Source of the DNA: an uncultured Spartobacteria bacterium
GTDB lineage: Bacteria; Verrucomicrobiota; Verrucomicrobiia; Chthoniobacterales; UBA6821
Length of the DNA stretch: 9,982 nucleotides
Assembly: GCA_903831635.1 (NCBI GenBank)
Contig: CAIKYN010000029.1
Coordinates: 1 to 9,982 of the forward strand
Direction: 5' to 3'
Both the position numbers and the translations under genes were made by a program. The notes under the pieces are model-generated. The model saw nothing but the letters and a program-made list of their open reading frames with translations, was not told where the DNA came from and ran no database searches. Below are positions 1-9,982 of this stretch, in pieces (position 1 is the stretch's first letter; every line of letters starts with the position of its first letter).

Positions 1-547
1 CTGGATGTTCGGTAGCCAGCTTGAGGTAGCCCTGACGCACATCCTCGTAAAATGACTCTCCCTCCTGCTCCATGCGGTCGGCTGGCCCTTTCCTCGTGGC
101 AGCTCGACGACGCCCCTCCGAAGCATCCAAGTCCAGCAGCAGAGTCAGATCAGGAATCGTCCCACCCACAGCGAAGTCATTAATCCTAGATACCTCACCA
201 GAATCCAAAGCCCTTGCAACCCCCTGATACACCGTCGTGGAATCGAGGAATCGATCACAAAGAACAACTGCTCTGCGGGCAAGGGCCGGTCGAATAATTT
301 CCCTCACCAACTGGGCGCGACTGGCAGCAAAGAGAAGCAACTCAGCCTCGGGAGTCATCGCTGATGCCGAGGCGTCGTACTGAAGGAGATTTCGGATCGA
401 CTCCCCGATGGGGGTGGCACCCGGCTCCCTCAGGACAACCACCTCACGCTCCAGGGAGAGCAGGAACTCAGCCAAACGGCGAATCTGGGTGGATTTGCCA
501 CACCCCTCCGACCCCTCGAATGTGATGAAAAGACCGGCTTGTGCCAT
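1..547 (-). CDS. tmk: Thymidylate kinase (dTMP kinase), 5' part only
   Basis: This enzyme phosphorylates dTMP to dTDP with ATP in the cytoplasm, a step of dTTP synthesis. The reading frame is open from the ATG at 547 to the window edge and gives 182 residues, so the C-terminal part (roughly 25-35 residues by family length) lies outside. Visible signatures are the strand FITFEG followed by the P-loop GSEGCGKST (residues 12-20), the dTMP-binding segment REPGATPIGE (40-49), the DRF motif (98-100) followed by the ST..YQG segment, and the lid region with DRMEQE and FYEDVRQGYL (about 158-174). The family usually has REPGGT, so Gly to Ala at residue 43 is a mild variation. Two further in-frame ATGs lie at 562 and 559. 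The 547 start was chosen because it gives the short N-terminus typical of the family and has AGGA just upstream, although the spacing is only 3 nt. It follows argS by 78 bp. Confidence 0.95.
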   Translation of the reverse strand, partial: MAQAGLFITFEGSEGCGKSTQIRRLAEFLLSLEREVVVLREPGATPIGESIRNLLQYDASASAMTPEAELLLFAASRAQLVREIIRPALARRAVVLCDRFLDSTTVYQGVARALDSGEVSRINDFAVGGTIPDLTLLLDLDASEGRRRAATRKGPADRMEQEGESFYEDVRQGYLKLATEHP

Positions 548-562
548 GAATCCTGTCATCAT

Positions 563-590
563 AACGCTTTGGCGAATCCGTTGAAGCGTT
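563..590. repeat. Inverted repeat before tmk
   Basis: Arms AACGCTT (563-569) and AAGCGTT (584-590) are perfect reverse complements. One more T-A pair at 562/591 makes 8 bp, and the loop is 14 nt. In the tmk-direction transcript the 3' arm ends at the first of three possible tmk ATG codons. The run of six Ts lies on the 5' side of the hairpin in that direction, so it does not look like an intrinsic terminator for argS. It could be an operator or a leader hairpin, or a chance repeat. The function is unknown. Confidence 0.4.
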
Positions 591-625
591 AAAAAATCCT
601 TAAGAAGCTCTTTGGTTGTCCTTTT

Positions 626-2353
626 TTACATCCGCTCGGGAACACCGATTCCGAGGAGGGAAAGACCAGTCTTCAGCACCTCGGAGGTGACTTTGGCCAA
701 AGCGAGTCTTGAAGAACGAACATCACCCTCGGACTTCAGGATCGGGCAGGCCTCGTAGAAACGGTGGAATGAGTCAGCTAACTCGTAGAGGTAAAGGCAG
801 AGGAGATTCGGACGCTGATCCTCAAGAACAGCATGCAGGACCTCACCAAACTTGAGAATCTGCAGGGCGAGAGCTCGCTCGGCAGGATCAGAAATCGTGA
901 TCGAAGATGAGGCTGTCGCAATCGCGTCACCCATACCTTCACTCTCAGCCTTCCGGAAGATGGACCGGATGCGCACATATGCATTCTGCAAATAGGGAGC
1001 GGTATTCCCCTGGAAGGAGAGCATCTTCTCCCAAGAGAAGACGTAGTCGGTGAGCCGGTGCTGCATCAGGTCGGCATACTTCACGGCGCCGAGGCCAATT
1101 AGGCGAGCGATCTCCTCCTGATCGGTCTTCGGTAGATCCGGATTCTTCTCAGCGACGACGGCGAGGGCCCGCTCGATCGCCTCATTGAGAAGGCCTCCCA
1201 GTTCGACATTCTCTCCTGAACGGGTCTTCATCATCTTGCGGTCCTCCCCGAGGATGCTACCGAAAGCGATGTGACGTAGTTCGGTCTTGATCCCCATCTT
1301 GCGCCCAGCGGCAAAGACCTGCTCGAAGTGGAGTTGCTGCGGAGCTCCCGTGACATACCAGACGGCATCGGGCTTCCATCGCTGCTCACGATACTCAAGA
1401 GTAGCCAAATCGGTGGTGGCGTAGAGGAAGCCGCCATCGCTTTTGCGTATCAGGCAAGGCTTCTCCTCCATGGCATGAAGCTCGGGGAAGAAGATGCAGA
1501 CGGCTCCCTCGCTGAGTTGAGCGATCTTCTCGGCGAGCAACCGCTCCACCAGTGGTCCCAAGGCATCGTTGTAAAAGCTCTCACCAAGACGCTCATCGAA
1601 GGTGATGTCGAGCAGCCCGTAGAGACGCTCAAATTCCCTCCAGGAGAGAGCGACAGCTTGTTTCCAGATCTCGAGATTCTCTGCATCCCCCTGCTGGAGT
1701 TTCACCAACTCATGGCGAACCGTCTCCTTCAGGGCCGAATCATTCTCCTCCAGTGCATTGACTTCGCGATAGAGACGAACAAGTTCGGCAATCGGGGCCT
1801 GCTCGAGCGACTCCCTATTGAGGAGGTGCTTCCAGCCGTAGATGACCTTCCCGAACTGAGTGCCCCAGTCACCGATATGGTTGTCGGTGATGACGTGGTG
1901 ACCGAGATGACGGGCGATTCGCGCAAGGGAGTCACCCAGAATCGTGCTTCGGATATGGCCGACATGCATCGGCTTGGCAACATTCGGGGAGCTGAAATCG
2001 ATGATAATGGTCTTCGGCTTCTCAACTGATACCACGCCGAGATGCATGTCGTTCCTGATGACATTGAGCGCATCGGAGAGAGCGCTCTCCCGGACCTTGA
2101 AATTGATGAATCCCGCTCCTGCCACCGAAGGAACTTCGCAGAGATCCCCTACCTTGAGATGTTCGAGGATTGATGAGGCAACCTCACGCGGATTTTTCTT
2201 CAATGCCTTCGCGGCGACCATGGCTGCATTGGTCTGAAAATCGCCGAACCGTGGATCGGCCGAGGGGGTCACCACTGCAAGTGACTCATCAATCCCGGCT
2301 ATACCGAGAGTAACTGCCAAGCGTGAAGTGAGCGTGGAGAGTAGGGAACTCAT
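626..2353 (-). CDS. argS: Arginyl-tRNA synthetase (class I)
   Basis: This enzyme charges tRNA-Arg with arginine using ATP, in the cytoplasm. The 575-residue length is normal for the family. Domains in order: an N-terminal Add1 domain (about 1-90) with the DFQTNAAM segment; the catalytic Rossmann fold opening with SSPNVAKPMHVGHIRST, where the HIGH motif is HVGH (130-133); the YVTGAPQQLHFEQVF segment (about 333-347); the degenerate KMSKS loop MMKTRSG (374-380), a form normal in ArgRS; and the helical DALR anticodon-binding domain (about 455-575) with LQNAYVRIRSI, ending in the usual LGIGVPERM. The ATG at 2353 gives a family-like N-terminus. No clear Shine-Dalgarno precedes it, only a weak AAGAG. 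It lies 104 bp after ptsN and 78 bp before tmk. The stop codon is TAA. Nothing suggests damage or truncation. Confidence 0.98.
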   Translation of the reverse strand: MSSLLSTLTSRLAVTLGIAGIDESLAVVTPSADPRFGDFQTNAAMVAAKALKKNPREVASSILEHLKVGDLCEVPSVAGAGFINFKVRESALSDALNVIRNDMHLGVVSVEKPKTIIIDFSSPNVAKPMHVGHIRSTILGDSLARIARHLGHHVITDNHIGDWGTQFGKVIYGWKHLLNRESLEQAPIAELVRLYREVNALEENDSALKETVRHELVKLQQGDAENLEIWKQAVALSWREFERLYGLLDITFDERLGESFYNDALGPLVERLLAEKIAQLSEGAVCIFFPELHAMEEKPCLIRKSDGGFLYATTDLATLEYREQRWKPDAVWYVTGAPQQLHFEQVFAAGRKMGIKTELRHIAFGSILGEDRKMMKTRSGENVELGGLLNEAIERALAVVAEKNPDLPKTDQEEIARLIGLGAVKYADLMQHRLTDYVFSWEKMLSFQGNTAPYLQNAYVRIRSIFRKAESEGMGDAIATASSSITISDPAERALALQILKFGEVLHAVLEDQRPNLLCLYLYELADSFHRFYEACPILKSEGDVRSSRLALAKVTSEVLKTGLSLLGIGVPERM

Positions 2354-2413
2354 ACGTAGGCTCTTGGTCTTTTAGTTAAATACTATCTAAGCCTCAAAAT
2401 GACTCAGCCCTAT

Positions 2414-2435
2414 TAGCCTTACAGTGTAACGGCTA
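2414..2435. repeat. Bulged inverted repeat in the ptsN-argS gap
   Basis: In the minus-strand transcript this reads TAGCC, a bulged G, TTAC, loop ACT, then GTAA and GGCTA. That is nine base pairs with a single bulge at 2430 and a 3-nt loop. It follows the larger palindrome at 2441-2466 by five nucleotides. No U-tract follows it in the transcript, so an intrinsic terminator is not supported. It may be part of a paired 3'-end or leader structure between ptsN and argS. Confidence 0.4.
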
Positions 2436-2440
2436 GTAGT

Positions 2441-2466
2441 CGTACTTAAGCCTTGGCTTAAGTACG
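2441..2466. repeat. Perfect 12-bp inverted repeat spanning the ptsN stop codon
   Basis: Arms CGTACTTAAGCC (2441-2452) and GGCTTAAGTACG (2455-2466) are exact reverse complements separated by two bases. As RNA this folds to an 11-bp stem with a 4-nt loop. The last two ptsN sense codons and its TAA lie in the 5' arm of the transcript. No U-run follows, so it is not a textbook intrinsic terminator. A role in protecting the 3' end of the upstream message, in attenuation, or as a protein-binding palindrome for argS is possible. The repeat itself is certain; its function is inferred. Confidence 0.6.
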
Positions 2467-2919
2467 CTTCCGACTGAAGACCTCGAGAATCGATTTTGCA
2501 TCGCTTGCTCCGCCAAGTTCTGTACGCACGGCGGGATCGTTCAGGAACTTCGCAATCGCAGCCAATGTCCTGAGATGGGTCTGAAATTGATCTTTTGGTA
2601 CCAGGAAGAGGACGATGAAATGAACAGGCTTCCCGTCGAGTGACTCGAAATCGATTCCTGTCTTGGAGCGACCGAAGCATGCGGTTACCTGCTGGACCGC
2701 ATCGCAACTGGCATGAGGGATGGCGATCCCGAAGCCGATCCCAGTACTCATCGTCTCCTCGCGATGACGCAGGGATTCAATCGCTTCCTCCCTATGCGAG
2801 ACATCGAGCTGCCCCTCCTCAACAAGTCGATTAACAATCTCCTCGATGGCCTGCCACCGATCGGTGGCGACCATCTTGGGGATGATCAAGTCCTCGGAGA
2901 GGAGGCTTGCAAGTGTCAT
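2458..2919 (-). CDS. ptsN: PTS EIIA-type phosphocarrier, nitrogen-regulatory (PtsN-like)
   Basis: This is a stand-alone, soluble single-domain PTS EIIA protein of the fructose/nitrogen type (PTS_EIIA type 2), 153 residues, the usual PtsN size. The active-site segment is STGIGFGIAIPHA, with His69 as the predicted phosphorylation site. The second conserved stretch is FLVPKDQFQTHLRTLAAIAKFL (begins near residue 105). The N-terminus MTLASLLSEDLI fits the family and supports the ATG at 2919. There is no membrane segment and no fused HPr or EIIB domain, which favours a regulatory role over sugar transport. In proteobacteria such proteins take phosphate from EI-Ntr/NPr and modulate potassium, nitrogen or envelope responses. 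The partners are not in this window, so the target here is unknown. It follows tsf by 49 bp, an unusual neighbour, since ptsN commonly sits near rpoN. A hairpin directly before the start could affect its translation. An EIIA-Fru component is the main alternative. Confidence 0.88.
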   Translation of the reverse strand: MTLASLLSEDLIIPKMVATDRWQAIEEIVNRLVEEGQLDVSHREEAIESLRHREETMSTGIGFGIAIPHASCDAVQQVTACFGRSKTGIDFESLDGKPVHFIVLFLVPKDQFQTHLRTLAAIAKFLNDPAVRTELGGASDAKSILEVFSRKRT

Positions 2920-2926
2920 ATGAGGG

Positions 2927-2946
2927 TGATCCCCCGTAGGGAATCA
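2927..2946 (-). promoter_or_regulatory. Hairpin with UACG tetraloop in the ptsN leader
   Basis: In the transcript the arms UGAUUCCC and GGGGAUCA pair over 8 bp, with one U-G wobble, around the loop UACG closed by C-G. This is a member of the very stable UNCG tetraloop class. The stem ends 7 nt before the ptsN ATG. It buries the only G-rich stretch (GGGGG) that could pair with the anti-Shine-Dalgarno sequence. No U-tract follows, so it is not an intrinsic terminator. A role in lowering or controlling ptsN translation, or in marking an RNA-processing point between tsf and ptsN, is inferred. Confidence 0.5.
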
Positions 2947-2968
2947 AAAGGTGTCTTTATGAGACTAA

Positions 2969-3868
2969 TTAGGCCGCTTCTTCGACAGGGGCCTCGCCGG
3001 ACTCTTCGCCCAAGGCATAGCGGACAAATTTGCTGATGACAATCTTGTCACTCAGCTCCTTCTCCTTGCTTGCCACGAGATCCTTAACGGTGATATCGGG
3101 GTTCTTGATGCAAGCCTGCTCAAGGAGACAGGTGGTGCTATAGAACTTGTCCATCTTTCCGTCGACGATCTTCTCGACGATATTGTCAGGCTTGCCTGCG
3201 ACCTGGGCTTTGTAAATCTCGCGCTCGGAAGCCACAAGAGATGGCTCGACCTGATCGCGGGAGATACAGGTGGGATGCGCGGCGGCGATCTGGAGAGTGA
3301 TATCCTTCACCATTTCACGGAAGCTCTCGCTCTTTGTCGTTGCCTCGTTACCACAGGCGATCTCAACAAGGACGCCCACCTTGCCCTGAAGGTGGATGTA
3401 GGAAGCAACAAGGCCTCCCTCGAGTTGGAAACGTGCGAAACGGCGAACAACCATATTCTCACCGAGCGCGGCGATGGTCGTAGCAATCGCGTCCTTAAAG
3501 AGGATCCCCTTCGAATCAGGAGACTCGAGCAGGCTCTCGACCGTCTCTGCTTTGGATGAAGCGATCTCCTCACTGACCTCCTTCACAAATTTGGTGAAGA
3601 TATCGTTCTTGGCAACAAAATCGGTCTCGCAGTTGATCTCAACAAGGACACCCACTTTTCCGCTCGGTTGGATGAAGGAGACGACGGCGCCTTCCTTGGC
3701 GTGACGTGAGGCCTTCTTGCCGGCACTGGCGATTCCTTTCTGGCGGAGGAGAGCCTCAGCCTTCTCGATGTCGCCGCCCGCCTCGGTGAGGGCGCGCTTG
3801 CAGTCCATCATTCCGGCGTTGGTTTTCTCGCGAAGAGCTTTGACGATTGCTGGGTTAATATCAGCCAT
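2969..3868 (-). CDS. tsf: Translation elongation factor Ts
   Basis: EF-Ts is the nucleotide-exchange factor that releases GDP from EF-Tu during translation elongation in the cytoplasm. The protein is 299 residues. The N-terminal UBA-like domain (about 1-55) contains the first family signature, LREKTNAGMMDCKRAL. The second signature, ETDFVAKND (81-89), forms the EF-Tu-contacting region. A related second core subdomain repeats the KVGVLVEI pattern (71-78 and 163-170), as expected for the two-subdomain EF-Ts core. The acidic, alanine-rich tail (EAPVEEAA) is variable in the family. The start at 3868 was chosen because MADINPAIVKALREKT is the canonical N-terminus. The frame stays open to 3976, but that extension would overlap rpsB and has no family resemblance. 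It follows rpsB by 46 bp, the classic rpsB-tsf pairing. No Shine-Dalgarno is visible before the ATG. The stop codon is TAA. Confidence 0.98.
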   Translation of the reverse strand: MADINPAIVKALREKTNAGMMDCKRALTEAGGDIEKAEALLRQKGIASAGKKASRHAKEGAVVSFIQPSGKVGVLVEINCETDFVAKNDIFTKFVKEVSEEIASSKAETVESLLESPDSKGILFKDAIATTIAALGENMVVRRFARFQLEGGLVASYIHLQGKVGVLVEIACGNEATTKSESFREMVKDITLQIAAAHPTCISRDQVEPSLVASEREIYKAQVAGKPDNIVEKIVDGKMDKFYSTTCLLEQACIKNPDITVKDLVASKEKELSDKIVISKFVRYALGEESGEAPVEEAA

Positions 3869-3914
3869 GATTTTGAATGGTTGGTATGAAGGTAAAACGA
3901 TGGGCGGCGCGGGC

Positions 3915-4649
3915 TTATTCAGCAACGGCTGCAAGCTCTTCGGTCTCAGTGGGGACCGATGCACGGACGCCACCACGGGACTTGGAGATCACATCGACAA
4001 GTTTCTGAAGAATAATGCGGATTGCACGGATCGCGTCGTCGTTGCCGGCAATGGGATAGTTGATCTCCTCGGGGTTGCTGTTGGAATCAACGATGGCGAC
4101 GATGGGAATACCAAGGCGGCGAGCCTCGGCGACGGCGATCGTCTCCTTGACGGTGTCGATGATGACAATGGCGTCAGGCTGCTTGTCCATATCGAGAACT
4201 CCCTCGAGATTGTGACGGATCCTGTTTGCCTCACGGCGCAGGGCGGATGCCTCTGCTTTGTTGATCTTGTTGAAGCCGGCGCTCTTCTCGAGGGCCTCGA
4301 AGTCGCGAAGCTTGGAAACGCTCTTGCGAATGGTAACGAGGTTGGTGAGGGTGCCACCGAGCCAACGCTGGTTGACATAGTACTGTCCGCAGGCCTGTGC
4401 AGCCTCCTTCACTGCCTCCTGGGCCTGCTTTTTGCAGCCAACAAAAAGGATCTTCCCTCCACGACCTGAGATGTCCGAAAGGAACTCTCCCGCCTTGGCG
4501 AGTTGCTCGACCGTCTTGGAGAGATCGATGATGTGGATTGAGTTTTTCTCCTCAAGGATGAAATCCTTCATGCGGGGATTCCAGCGCTTGGTCTGGTGAC
4601 CATAATGGACACCGGCTTCAAGGAGTTCTGTCATTGCTTCTACGGACAT
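3915..4649 (-). CDS. rpsB: 30S ribosomal protein S2
   Basis: S2 is a late-assembling protein of the small ribosomal subunit that helps bind S1 and mRNA. The protein is 244 residues, near the usual length. Signatures are the N-terminal LLEAGVHYGHQTKRWNPRMKDFI (begins near residue 9), the central YVNQRWLGGTLTN (91-103), and the C-terminal IPIVAIVDSNSNPEEINYPI (about 181-200) followed by GNDDAIRAI. The acidic tail (ETEELAAVAE) is variable in the family. The start at 4649 (MSVEAMTELLEAG) matches the family. It lies 40 bp after rpoC, too short for the long autoregulatory rpsB leader known in some bacteria, so it is probably co-transcribed with rpoBC. There is no Shine-Dalgarno: the bases before the ATG are C- and A-rich (GCATTCCC). 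The stop codon is TAA. Confidence 0.98.
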   Translation of the reverse strand: MSVEAMTELLEAGVHYGHQTKRWNPRMKDFILEEKNSIHIIDLSKTVEQLAKAGEFLSDISGRGGKILFVGCKKQAQEAVKEAAQACGQYYVNQRWLGGTLTNLVTIRKSVSKLRDFEALEKSAGFNKINKAEASALRREANRIRHNLEGVLDMDKQPDAIVIIDTVKETIAVAEARRLGIPIVAIVDSNSNPEEINYPIAGNDDAIRAIRIILQKLVDVISKSRGGVRASVPTETEELAAVAE

Positions 4650-4689
4650 GGGAATGCGTGGTTTGGGGCTTTGTTACTTGATTAATTAA

Positions 4690-8823
<4,134 letters not shown>

Positions 8824-8824
8824 A

Positions 8825-8855
8825 GTAAGTGGAATGCTGCTGGCTTGGTAAGTGG
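8825..8855. repeat. 8-bp direct repeat in the rpoB-rpoC gap
   Basis: CCACTTAC in the transcript direction occurs twice, at 8848-8855 and at 8825-8832, the second copy ending one base before the rpoC ATG. The gap otherwise holds no recognisable hairpin, terminator or Shine-Dalgarno. It may be chance. Confidence 0.3.
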
Positions 8856-8889
8856 TGTGGATCTGCTTCGCGTGTGACTAGTTGCTCGG

Positions 8890-9982
8890 TTAAGCAGCTG
8901 TATCGATGAAGGAACGGGGTTCGTCCTTGCCTCCGACCTGGACATCGAGTCCGAGTCCCTGCATTTCCTTGATGAGCACGTTGAAGGACTCGGGGATACC
9001 GGCCTCCAGGGAGTTGTCCCCCTTGACGATGCTCTCGTAGATGCGCGTACGTCCCTGCACGTCGTCGGATTTGACGGTGAGCAGTTCCTGAAGCGTGTAG
9101 GCCGCGCCATAGGCTTCGAGTGCCCAGACTTCCATCTCACCGAAGCGCTGTCCTCCGTACTGAGCCTTTCCACCGAGCGGTTGCTGGGTGACCAGGGAGT
9201 AAGGACCGACTGCACGAGCGTGGATCTTGTCGGCCACAAGGTGTCCGAGCTTCAGCATATAGATGATGCCGACAACAACCTCTTGATCGAATGCCTCGCC
9301 GGTGCGTCCGTCAAAGAGCTGGGACTTACCATTCTCCTGGATCCAGGAGAAGCCCTCTTTCTGACCGGCTTCCTTGAGGTACTCGCGGATGCGGGTCTCG
9401 GGAATTCCGTCAAAGACAGGGGTTGCAACTTTGAAACCAAGGGCCTTGGCCGCGACACCCAAATGGGTTTCGAGAACCTGACCGACGTTCATGCGGCTAG
9501 GCACGCCCAACGGATTGAGCACGATATCGACGGGAGTTCCGTCGGAAAGGAACGGCATGTCCTCCTCGGGAACAATCTTGGCGACGACACCCTTGTTACC
9601 GTGGCGTCCTGCCATCTTGTCACCGACGGAAAGCTTACGCTTGCTGGCGATGAATACCTTGACCTGTTTGATGATGCCGGGATCGACGTCATCACCGCTC
9701 TCGACACGTCCGAGATTCTCTTCCTTCTCGTTCTCGAGGTCGGCAAAGCGATGCTCAAACTGCCCGATGATCTCGCGGATCTTGTTGCGGATCGGGCTCG
9801 GGTCGATCTCAACCACATTGTAGACGCCCGCCAGCTTACGGAGGAGCATCTTGGTGATCTTGCGATTGGCAGGGATGATGATCTCACCAGTCTCGCCGTT
9901 GACGACGTCGAGCGGGATCTTCTCACCGAGAAGCACGTTGGCAAGGCCTTCCGTGAGCTGCTCGAAGAGTTCTTCCTTACGC
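8890..9982 (-). CDS. rpoB: DNA-directed RNA polymerase subunit beta, C-terminal part
   Basis: This is the second-largest subunit of core RNA polymerase, which with beta' forms the active-site cleft. Only the last 363 residues are in the window; the frame is open to the edge, and the start lies upstream outside it. Visible landmarks, numbered within this fragment: ANRKITKMLLRKL (38-50); the charged stretch ending in ESGDDVDPGIIKQVKVF (about 94-110); the highly conserved GDKMAGRHGNKGV (120-132), which contains active-centre lysines; VDIVLNPLGVPSRMN; the C-terminal clamp region with GPYSLVTQQPLGGKAQYGGQRFGEMEVWALEAYGAA, which anchors beta'; and SFNVLIKEMQGLGLDV near the end. The rifampicin-binding region is not included. 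The GTG at 9936 is an internal valine codon, not the start. rpoC follows after 66 bp, the near-universal rpoBC order. The stop codon is TAA. Confidence 0.99.
   Translation of the reverse strand, partial: RKEELFEQLTEGLANVLLGEKIPLDVVNGETGEIIIPANRKITKMLLRKLAGVYNVVEIDPSPIRNKIREIIGQFEHRFADLENEKEENLGRVESGDDVDPGIIKQVKVFIASKRKLSVGDKMAGRHGNKGVVAKIVPEEDMPFLSDGTPVDIVLNPLGVPSRMNVGQVLETHLGVAAKALGFKVATPVFDGIPETRIREYLKEAGQKEGFSWIQENGKSQLFDGRTGEAFDQEVVVGIIYMLKLGHLVADKIHARAVGPYSLVTQQPLGGKAQYGGQRFGEMEVWALEAYGAAYTLQELLTVKSDDVQGRTRIYESIVKGDNSLEAGIPESFNVLIKEMQGLGLDVQVGGKDEPRSFIDTAA

Noticed and set aside
591..625. Possible intrinsic terminator after argS (short AAGA/TCTT stem, then a T6 run)
   Set aside because: The stem is only 4 bp and AT-rich, and the T-run is separated from it, so termination is unlikely.
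2380..2407. Possible argS promoter (CTGAGT, 16 bp, TAGTAT on the minus strand)
   Set aside because: Both boxes match sigma-70 consensus poorly and the gap is AT-rich enough for this to occur by chance. A promoter in this 104-bp gap is plausible but not shown by the sequence.
2387..2707. A 106-codon minus-strand frame overlapping ptsN
   Set aside because: It is out of frame with the clear EIIA protein and shows no domain; a shadow frame.
3869..3976. 36-residue N-terminal extension of EF-Ts
   Set aside because: It would overlap the end of rpsB, has no family similarity, and the canonical EF-Ts start is at 3868.
4650..4689. rpsB autoregulatory leader RNA
   Set aside because: Only 40 bp separate rpoC from rpsB and no stem is visible, too little for the known rpsB leader elements.
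9934..9936. GTG as the start of a separate gene in the rpoB region
   Set aside because: The frame continues upstream to the window edge with conserved beta-subunit sequence, so this is an internal valine codon.

Overview
The window is a conserved housekeeping segment of a bacterial chromosome. All seven genes lie on the minus strand, so transcription runs from high to low coordinates. The moderately GC-rich, tightly packed DNA and the style of the RpoB, RpoC and ArgS proteins suggest a Gram-negative-type bacterium, most likely of the Planctomycetes-Verrucomicrobia-Chlamydiae group and perhaps Verrucomicrobiota. This placement rests on protein resemblance from memory and is an inference. I see no insertion sequence, phage gene, CRISPR array, tRNA or rRNA.

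Layout in transcription order: the 3' part of rpoB (8890-9982, 5' end outside the window); rpoC (4690-8823); rpsB, ribosomal protein S2 (3915-4649); tsf, elongation factor Ts (2969-3868); a ptsN-like EIIA protein of the nitrogen-type PTS (2458-2919); argS, arginyl-tRNA synthetase (626-2353); and the 5' part of tmk, thymidylate kinase (1-547, 3' end outside). Gaps are 66, 40, 46, 49, 104 and 78 bp, and no stretch over 300 bp lacks a gene. The first five genes are close enough to be one transcription unit. The 104-bp ptsN-argS gap carries two inverted repeats and is the likeliest boundary or processing point.

Functionally the block joins the catalytic core of RNA polymerase (beta, beta') to the translation apparatus (S2, EF-Ts, ArgRS). 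It also holds one PTS-type regulatory phosphocarrier and one dTTP-synthesis enzyme. All enzymes appear intact, with their signature residues present. No frameshift or pseudogene is evident.

The less ordinary signals are in the intergenic DNA. A hairpin with a UACG tetraloop sits directly before the ptsN start and sequesters its only Shine-Dalgarno-like G run. A perfect 12-bp inverted repeat spans the ptsN stop codon and is followed by a second, bulged hairpin. rpoC, rpsB and tsf lack recognisable Shine-Dalgarno sequences. An 8-bp inverted repeat abuts the tmk start region. I found no convincing new multi-gene system here.
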